Source: Streptomyces triculaminicus (GTDB lineage: Bacteria; Actinomycetota; Actinomycetes; Streptomycetales; Streptomycetaceae). From it: a stretch of DNA of 64,000 nucleotides. A program made the position numbers and the translations under genes. The notes under the pieces are model-generated. The model was given only the letters and a program-made list of their open reading frames with translations, was not told the DNA's origin and did not search any database. The stretch lies in contig NZ_JAFMOF010000004.1 in the NCBI RefSeq assembly GCF_017349075.1, forward strand, positions 248,001 to 312,000. The letters run 5' to 3'. Below are positions 50,801 to 64,000 of the stretch, one piece after another. Position 1 is the stretch's first letter. Each line of letters starts with the position of its first letter.

Positions 50801-53800
50801 CCGCACACGGGACATCAGCTCGAGGAAACTCGGATCACCGGAGACGTCCGTGCGCAGGACCAGGGTGTTCACGAAGAACCCCACCAGGTCGTCCAGCGCC
50901 TCATCGGCACGACCCGCGACAGGCGTGCCGAGGGGGATGTCCGTACCCGCCCCGAAGCGGGACAGCAGCACCGCGAGACCTGCTTGCAGCACCATGAACA
51001 GCGTGCAGCCGTTCGACCGGGCGAGCTCCGCCAGGCGGGCGTGGAGCTCAGGGCTCAGCTCGACCGGAACCGAACCACCCGCATAACTCGCCACCACCGG
51101 ACGCGGCCGGTCGAACGGCAGAGCCAGCTCCGAAGGAACCCCGGCGAGCTGCTTGCGCCAGAAGTCCAGCTGCCGCGAGACGACGCTGCCCGGATCGGTT
51201 TCCTCACCCAGCAGTTCCCGCTGCCACAGCGTGTAGTCCGCGTACTGCACCGGCAGCGGCTCCCAAGCCGGGCCACCGCCCCGACGGCGATCTTCGTACG
51301 CAGCCGCCAGGTCACGGAAGAGCGGCCCCCACGACCAGCCGTCAAGCGCGATGTGGTGCACCACCAGTGCCAGCACATGCTCGTCCTCACCCACTGTGAA
51401 AAGCGTCGCCCGCACCGGAGGCCGGGAGGCGAGATCGAACTCCTCGGCGACCAGCCGTTCCAGAACCTCGCCCGGCCCACGTTCCCCGGCGTCCACCGTC
51501 TCCAGCCGCACGGCGGCGGCATCCGGCGACAGCACCCGCTGGCACGGCTCGCCGTCGACCTCCGGGAACACCGTCCGCAAGGCCTCATGGCGGGCGGAGA
51601 CATCCGCCAGCGCCGCGGCGAGGGCGGCACGGTCCAACGGCCCGCTCAGCCGCAGGGCGAACGGGCAGTTGTAGCCGGACCCCTGCCCCGAACGGCTCAG
51701 GAACCACAGACGTCGCTGGGCGAACGACAACGGCAGCACCTCGGGACGGTCCACCGTCCGCAAGGCCGGCCGAGCCGGACCGAAGCGGTCCGGACCCGCC
51801 GCCAGGCCGGCGACGGTCGGCGTCTGGAAGAGGTCACGGATGCCGAGTTCGACGCCGAGTGCCGTCCGGGCACGGGAGATGAGTCGCGTCGCGAGCAGCG
51901 AATGTCCGCCGAGGTCGAAGAAGCCGTCGTCGACGCCGACTTCGGGCAGGCCCAGGACCTCGGCGAACAGGCCCGCCAGGATCTTCTCCCGGGGCGTGCG
52001 CGGCGCGCGGGAGCCCGCACCGGCCGCGTAGTCGGGGCGCGGCAGCGCCTTGCGGTCCAGCTTCCCGTTCGGCGTCAGCGGCAGAAACTCCAGCGCCATG
52101 AACGCCGAGGGCACCATGTGGTCCGGGAGTACCGAGGACAGTTCCCGGCGCAGGGCCGTCACGTCGAGCGTACGGTCGGCCACCGGCACGACGTAGGCCA
52201 CCAGCCGCTTCCCGCCGGGCCCGTCCTCGCGCACGGTCACCGCGGCCTGCGCCACGTCCGGGAGGCGGGCCAGCGCCGCCTCGATCTCACCGGGTTCTAC
52301 GCGGAAGCCACGGATCTTCACCTGCTCGTCCGCACGGCCGAGGAACTCCAGAGCACCGTCGCGACCCCACCGCACCAGGTCACCGGTGCGGTACATCCGC
52401 TCCCCCACCCCGAACGGGCACGCCACGAACCGCTCCGCCGTCAACCCCGGCCGACCGAGATAGCCGCGGGCCAGGCTCACGCCGGCGATGTACAGCTCGC
52501 CCGCGACGCCGGGCGGCACCGGTCGCAGCGCCGCGTCCAGGACGAAGACGCGGGTGTTGTCGAGGGGCAGGCCGACCAGGGGGCGTTCGCTGCGGGCGGC
52601 GTCCCACCACAGGGCGTCGACCGAGCACTCGGTCGGGCCGTAGAGGTTGTAGCAGAGCATGCCGTCCGCTTCGCGGACCTTCGTCCACAGGGTGGCTCCG
52701 GCGGCCTCGCCGCCCAGGAGGAACACCCGGGGGCGGTGCCGGGGGTCGTCCAGCATCCCCTCCTCGACGAGCTGTTCGGCGTACGTCGGCGTGACGTCGA
52801 GAACCTCGATGCCGGCCGCGGCGATGTGCCGCGTCATCGCGCCGGCGTCGCGGCGGATGTCGTCGCCGATGACGTGCAGCTCATGTCCGGCGACCATCCA
52901 CAACAGCCCCTCCCACGACGTGTCGAAGGACAGCGAGGCCGTCAGCGCCACCCGTAGGGGACGGGGTCCGTGGATCTCCTCGGCACGGGCGATGACGCCG
53001 GCGCGATGGTGTGCGTAGAGGTTGCGGAGCCCGGCGTGGTCGATGACGACGCCCTTGGGACGGCCCGTGGAACCGGAGGTGTAGATGACGTACGCGGCGT
53101 TGTGCGGCCGCGTGTCGCGTCCGAGGTTGTCCGGCGAGTGCACCGCCGTCGTCGGGTCGTCGACCAGCACCCGCTGGGTGTCGGCCGCCGCCGGCAGGGT
53201 TCCGGCGGTGGCGGAGTCGGTGACGACGAGCGCGGGAGCCGCGTCCTCCAGGAGCAGGGCGATACGTTCGGCCGGGTACTCCAGGTCGACGGGCACGAAC
53301 GCCGCACCGGTCTTGAGGACGGCGAACAGCGCCACCACCGACTGCTCGGACCTGGGCAGCGCCAGCGCGACCAGGGTCTCGGGGCCCGCGCCACGCTCGG
53401 CCAGGGCGCGGGCCAGACGGTTCGCCCGCGCGTTGAGTTCGCCGAAGGTCAGCACGGTGTCCCCGTGGACTACCGCCGTCGCCTCCGGCGTCCTTGCGGC
53501 GCGGTCCTCGAACAGCCCGGGAAGCATCCCCTCGGGGGTGGGCCGGGCAGTGTCGTTCCAGCCCGCCAGGACCTGCTCGCGGTCCTCGTCGGACATCGGA
53601 TCCGCCGCCCCGACCGGGCGGCCGGGATCGGCCGCCAGCTGCCCCAGGACGCGGGGGAGGCTCTCGGCCAGGCTCCGGGCGGTCTCCGGATCGAAGAGGT
53701 CCACCGCGTACTCGAGCGAACCGCTGATCCCGGCCGGCCCGCCCTCCGGCGCCTGGTGCTCCTGGAAGTCGACGGTCAGGTCGAACTTGGCGATGTCCCA

Positions 53801-54913
53801 GCCGACCGGCTCTTCCTCGGCCGAGACGCCGGGCAGGCTCATGGCCGTTCCGGAGCCGTTCTCCAGCGTCATCATGACCTGGAAGAGGGGGTGACGGGCG
53901 AGGGACCGGTCGGGGTTGAGCGCCTCCACCACCCGCTCGAACGGCACGTCCTGATGCTCGTACGCCGCCAGGTCCGCGTCCCGGACGCGGGACAACAGCT
54001 CCACGAAGCTCGGGTCACCGGAGACGTCCGTGCGCAGGACCAGTGTGTTCACGAAGAACCCCACCAGGTCGTCCAGCGCCTCATCGGCACGACCCGCGAC
54101 GGGCGTACCGAGGGGAATGTCCGTACCCGCCCCGAAGCGGGACAGCAGCACCGCAAGACCCGCCTGCAGCACCATGAACAACGTGCAGCCGTTCGACCGC
54201 GCCAGCTCCGCCAGGCGGGCGTGCAACTCAGGGCTCAGCTCGACCGGAACCGAACCACCCGCATAACTCGCCACCACCGGACGCGGCCGATCGAACGGCA
54301 GAGCCAGCTCCGAAGGAACCCCCGCGAGCTCCTCCCGCCAGAAGTCCAGCTGCTGGGACACGACGCTGTCCGGATCGGACTCCTCACCCAGCAGCTCCCG
54401 CTGCCACAGCGTGTAGTCGACATAGCGGACGGGCAGCGGCTCCCACTGCGGAGTGGTGCCGGTGCGCCGCGCCGCGTACGCCTGCGAGAGGTCGCCGAAC
54501 AGGGGCTCCCACGACCAGCCGTCGCAGGCTATGTGGTGGATGACGAGGGAGAGCACGTGATCGTCGGCCGACAGGGCGAACAGCTCGGCGCGGACAGGCA
54601 GTTCGACGGTCAGGTCGAAGACGTGTCCGGCGGCCTCGGCGAGGGCGGCGGGCAGCCGGTCCTCGGTGATCGCCACGGTCGTCAGCCCGGGCCGCCGGTC
54701 CAGGACGCGCTGCACCGGCTCGCCGTCGGACTCGGGGAACACCGTCCGCAGCAGTTCGTGGCGGTCCGCGACGTCCTCCAGCGCGGCGGCGAGGGCGGCG
54801 CGGTCGAGCGGGCCGCGCAGGCGGAACGCCAGCGGGCAGTTGTAGGCGGCGCCCGTCTCGGCCATGCGGTGGAGGAACCACAGCCGGCGCTGGGCGAAGG
54901 ACACAGGGAACAC
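47813..54913 (-). CDS. NRPS-B, C-A-T-C-A-T-TE, terminal synthetase
   Basis: 2366 residues. C1 (about 5-440, HHIACDG near 128); A1 (about 470-960, YTSGSTGRPKG, pocket D-T-E-D-L-G-L-V-D-K); T1 (LGGHS near 1003); C2 (HHIALDG near 1188); A2 (about 1530-2010, pocket D-A-D-D-L-G-L-V-D-K); T2 (LGGHS near 2059); thioesterase (GWSFG near 2191, LLDGYP, CAHGEM). Both A pockets carry acidic residues at positions 239 and 278, suggesting a polar or basic amino acid. No epimerisation domain is present. GTG 54913 follows aaggag, 33 bases after the NRPS-A stop. The TE releases the peptide, as acid or macrocycle. The TE lid contains an Asp/Ala repeat. Confidence 0.93.
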   Translation of the reverse strand: MFPVSFAQRRLWFLHRMAETGAAYNCPLAFRLRGPLDRAALAAALEDVADRHELLRTVFPESDGEPVQRVLDRRPGLTTVAITEDRLPAALAEAAGHVFDLTVELPVRAELFALSADDHVLSLVIHHIACDGWSWEPLFGDLSQAYAARRTGTTPQWEPLPVRYVDYTLWQRELLGEESDPDSVVSQQLDFWREELAGVPSELALPFDRPRPVVASYAGGSVPVELSPELHARLAELARSNGCTLFMVLQAGLAVLLSRFGAGTDIPLGTPVAGRADEALDDLVGFFVNTLVLRTDVSGDPSFVELLSRVRDADLAAYEHQDVPFERVVEALNPDRSLARHPLFQVMMTLENGSGTAMSLPGVSAEEEPVGWDIAKFDLTVDFQEHQAPEGGPAGISGSLEYAVDLFDPETARSLAESLPRVLGQLAADPGRPVGAADPMSDEDREQVLAGWNDTARPTPEGMLPGLFEDRAARTPEATAVVHGDTVLTFGELNARANRLARALAERGAGPETLVALALPRSEQSVVALFAVLKTGAAFVPVDLEYPAERIALLLEDAAPALVVTDSATAGTLPAAADTQRVLVDDPTTAVHSPDNLGRDTRPHNAAYVIYTSGSTGRPKGVVIDHAGLRNLYAHHRAGVIARAEEIHGPRPLRVALTASLSFDTSWEGLLWMVAGHELHVIGDDIRRDAGAMTRHIAAAGIEVLDVTPTYAEQLVEEGMLDDPRHRPRVFLLGGEAAGATLWTKVREADGMLCYNLYGPTECSVDALWWDAARSERPLVGLPLDNTRVFVLDAALRPVPPGVAGELYIAGVSLARGYLGRPGLTAERFVACPFGVGERMYRTGDLVRWGRDGALEFLGRADEQVKIRGFRVEPGEIEAALARLPDVAQAAVTVREDGPGGKRLVAYVVPVADRTLDVTALRRELSSVLPDHMVPSAFMALEFLPLTPNGKLDRKALPRPDYAAGAGSRAPRTPREKILAGLFAEVLGLPEVGVDDGFFDLGGHSLLATRLISRARTALGVELGIRDLFQTPTVAGLAAGPDRFGPARPALRTVDRPEVLPLSFAQRRLWFLSRSGQGSGYNCPFALRLSGPLDRAALAAALADVSARHEALRTVFPEVDGEPCQRVLSPDAAAVRLETVDAGERGPGEVLERLVAEEFDLASRPPVRATLFTVGEDEHVLALVVHHIALDGWSWGPLFRDLAAAYEDRRRGGGPAWEPLPVQYADYTLWQRELLGEETDPGSVVSRQLDFWRKQLAGVPSELALPFDRPRPVVASYAGGSVPVELSPELHARLAELARSNGCTLFMVLQAGLAVLLSRFGAGTDIPLGTPVAGRADEALDDLVGFFVNTLVLRTDVSGDPSFLELMSRVRDADLAAYEHQDVPFERVVEALNPDRSLARHPLFQVMFQLQETADDTLALAGLDVRDEPFRFDAAQFDLTVDVHERRDAEGRPAGIGGSLEYATDLFDPRTAAGIAAGLARVLDGLAADPARPVSAADPLSPEERDRMLVRWNDTGLPVPHATVPELFEAQAARTPQATAVVHGAAALTFGELNARANRLARRMVRAGAGPERVVAVALPRSEESVVALLAVLKSGAACLPVDTGYPAERIALLLEDAAPALVVTDAPTQDTLPLGNIPRLRADDPATEAESPEDPGREVLPGAAAYVIHTSGSTGRPKGVVTDHAALRNLYAFHRAGIMARAEEAAGGRRLRVALTTSLSFDASWDDLLWMVAGHELHVIGDDVRRDAGALVRHIADARIDVVDVTPTHAEQLVEEGLAARPPRVLLLGGEAVGPALWSRLRQVDGMLCHNLYGPTECTVDALWWDLADSTRPLVGRPVANTRAYVLDAALRPVPPGVAGELYIAGSGLARGYLGRPGLTAERFVACPFAAGKRMYRTGDLVRWGRDGALEFLGRADEQVKIRGFRVEPGEIETALVRLPDVAQAAVTVREDGPGGKRLAAYVVPVAGRTVDVTALRRELSSVLPDHMVPSAFMALDAFPLTPNGKLDQAALPRPRITSPAASRAPRTPEEATLAALFAEVLGLPEVGVDDGFFDLGGHSLLAARLISRARTALGMELGIQDLFQAPTPAGLAARRATDAPHDSLAPLIPLRSGGGKPPLFCVHPGAGIGWVYSGLPGHLDPDRPVYALQARALRDPAARPASVEAMAEDYADLIRTVQPDGPYHLLGWSFGAVVAHAMAVHLQSRGAEVAELVLLDGYPADADADAEADAEERPQGDPLAALLASLGHAVGDDTPVGEAGFLRIAGAPGGPLAGLGTDVIAAVGEAFVHHGTLADGHRPSRFHGDVTLFTAALDADADAVGPEPWRPYVTGRVDRHEIACAHGEMMAERPLARIGAVLRDGRGR
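48223..48250. repeat. hexanucleotide repeat in the TE domain
   Basis: One cggcct and three cggcat units, then cggc. On the coding strand it gives an Ala-Asp run (DADADAEADAEE) in the loop after the catalytic Asp of the thioesterase. Confidence 0.75.
50695..51265. repeat. C-domain DNA repeat, copy 1 (NRPS-B C2)
   Basis: About 570 bp covering the second half of the C domain. It is nearly identical by eye to 53875-54445, 55555-56130 and 58735-59308. Long stretches around 50880-51130 differ by only single bases from the other copies. Confidence 0.85.
53875..54445. repeat. C-domain DNA repeat, copy 2 (NRPS-B C1)
   Basis: Same block as copy 1; shares the stretch encoding LVGFFVNTLVLRTDVSGDPS with every other copy. 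Confidence 0.85.
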
Positions 54914-54945
54914 GAGATCTCCTTGGTGTGCGCGCACTCGGCGGG

Positions 54946-62969
<8,024 letters not shown>

Positions 62970-62970
<1 letters not shown>

Positions 62971-64000
62971 CAGAAGGCTTCCAGCGCGGCTTCGAGGTCG
63001 TCGATCTCGTCCTGGCCGATGGAGGACAGGGCGACATCGGAGGGCGTCGGCCCGCCGGCGTCCGGGCGGCGGGCACGGGTGAGGAGGGCGGTGAGCATGC
63101 GGAACCAGGACTCGGCCAGCCCGTGGACCGCCGCCTCGCCGACGGCTCCCGTGGCCCAGGTCCAGTCGGCCCGCAGGACCGGCCCGTCCGGGGAGTCCAG
63201 GGTGATGGCGCCGATCTCCACGACGTGGGCCATGGGCATGCCGGGGGTGACGGAGTCCAGGCGGGCGCCGTACTCGGGCAGGATGTGCCAGTCGCGCTCC
63301 CGGTCGCCGGTGAAACGCCCGAGGTAGTTGAAGCCGATCTCGGCGGTGGCCGCGCCGGCCAGCTCCGGGCCCGCGGCCGGGTGGAGGTGGCGCAGCAGGC
63401 CGTAGCCGATGCCCTTGTCGGGGATGCCGCGCAGGTGTTCCTTGACGCGCTCGAGGGCCGCCCCGACGGTGGGGCCGCCGGCGCGGACGTCGCGGGCGTC
63501 GAACCGGCCGAGCTCGAGGCGGACGGGGAAGATGCTGGTGAACCAGCCGACGGTGCGGGAGACGTCGGCGTCCTCGAAGAGCTCCTCGCGGCCGTGGCCC
63601 TCGAGGTCGACAAGGACGCCGGACGCGCCGCCGGGCGCGTGGTGGTGGCGGTGTTCGGCCAGGGCGAGGGCGAGGCCGGTCAGGAGGATCTCGTTGACGT
63701 CGGCGTTGAGCCGCTCGGGCACCTCCGTCAGCAGGGGGCCGGTGATGCCGGCGGGCAGGGTGACGGCGTGGTGGCCGGCCCGCTCCTCCAGGTCCTGCCC
63801 GGGGTCGAGCGGACGGTCGGCGAGGCGGAGGGAGCCGGGCCGCACGGTGTCGGTCCAGTACGGGAGTTCGGCGGCCCGGCGCGCGGTCGACGCCTCGGCC
63901 GCGAGCAGGCCGGCCCAGCGGCGGAAGGAGGTGGGCACGGGGTCGAGCCGCGGCGGGCGGCCGGCGGACACGGCCTCCCAGGCGGTGGCGAGGTCGCCGG
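62970..64000 (-). CDS. NRPS, C-terminal epimerisation domain (cut by window edge)
   Basis: 343 residues are visible, open through the edge at 64000. The E domain is recognised by DLATAWEAVSAGRPP (follows the HHxxxDG motif, which lies outside), NADVNEILLTGLALALAE, VDLEGHGREEL, DVSRTVGWFTSIFPV, GIGYGLLRHL and FNYLGR. The domain turns the carrier-bound L-residue into D. The tail ends DEIDDLEAALEAF, a probable C-terminal communication helix for docking. The stop overlaps the ATG of NRPS-A (TGATG), so translation is coupled, and the D-residue is passed to the DCL-type first C domain of NRPS-A. Confidence 0.92.

Noticed and set aside
49481..52957. 1158-residue plus-strand open frame (and a similar one at 52970-55576)
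   Set aside because: Antisense to NRPS-B; no domain-like content.

Overview
The window is very GC-rich with strong third-position GC bias, GTG/TTG starts, a SARP regulator, an ECF41 sigma factor, Rpf-type secreted hydrolases and modular NRPS genes. All of this points to a Streptomyces chromosome, probably an arm region, because the first 18 kb is a mosaic of intact accessory genes, broken genes and transposase fragments. I saw no rRNA, tRNA or CRISPR array.

Region 1 (1-18.5 kb) is an accessory mosaic. It holds a flavin oxidoreductase plus ECF41 sigma pair, an N-terminally short P450, a KimA-like APC permease, a CsoR-box-controlled copZ-copA operon beside a fragment of a second copper ATPase cut by an IS701-type transposase fragment, and a decayed plus-strand remnant that I read as Cse1/CasA of a type I-E CRISPR-Cas system. 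Next come two paralogous secreted cell-wall hydrolases (Rpf lysozyme-like and NlpC/P60-like) ending in six near-identical FG-GAP/VCBS repeats, each preceded by the same unusual two-hairpin leader. After them lies a graveyard of a frameshifted FAD monooxygenase, a DUF6603 protein and unidentified fragments.

Region 2 (18.5-28.7 kb) is metabolic and transport: a DeoR regulator divergent from an MFS-HAD pair, a secreted carboxylesterase divergent from a histidine-phosphatase lipoprotein, an IS5-like scrap, and an MHS transporter facing a GAF-PucR regulator and a 3-hydroxybutyrate-dehydrogenase-like SDR.

Region 3 (28.9-43.5 kb) starts with a same-strand run of P450, nitric oxide synthase oxygenase and an aldehyde-dehydrogenase-like protein that has lost key residues. 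It continues with a Na+/H+ antiporter, a DUF2252 protein, membrane proteins, a diacylglycerol-kinase-type lipid kinase, a two-TM K+ channel coupled to a DHA2 exporter, and three small membrane protein genes.

Region 4 (43.6-64 kb) is a non-ribosomal peptide synthetase cluster that runs off the right edge. A SARP/NB-ARC regulator faces a leftward operon: [NRPS ending in an epimerisation domain, cut by the edge] -> NRPS-A (C-A-T-C-A-T-C-T) -> NRPS-B (C-A-T-C-A-T-TE) -> MFS exporter. The genes are translationally coupled or tightly spaced. NRPS-A module 1 carries a serine pocket. The other three visible A domains share an acidic pocket suggesting a polar or basic substrate. The third module of NRPS-A has no adenylation domain. 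The C domains share almost identical DNA blocks, a sign of recent duplication or gene conversion.
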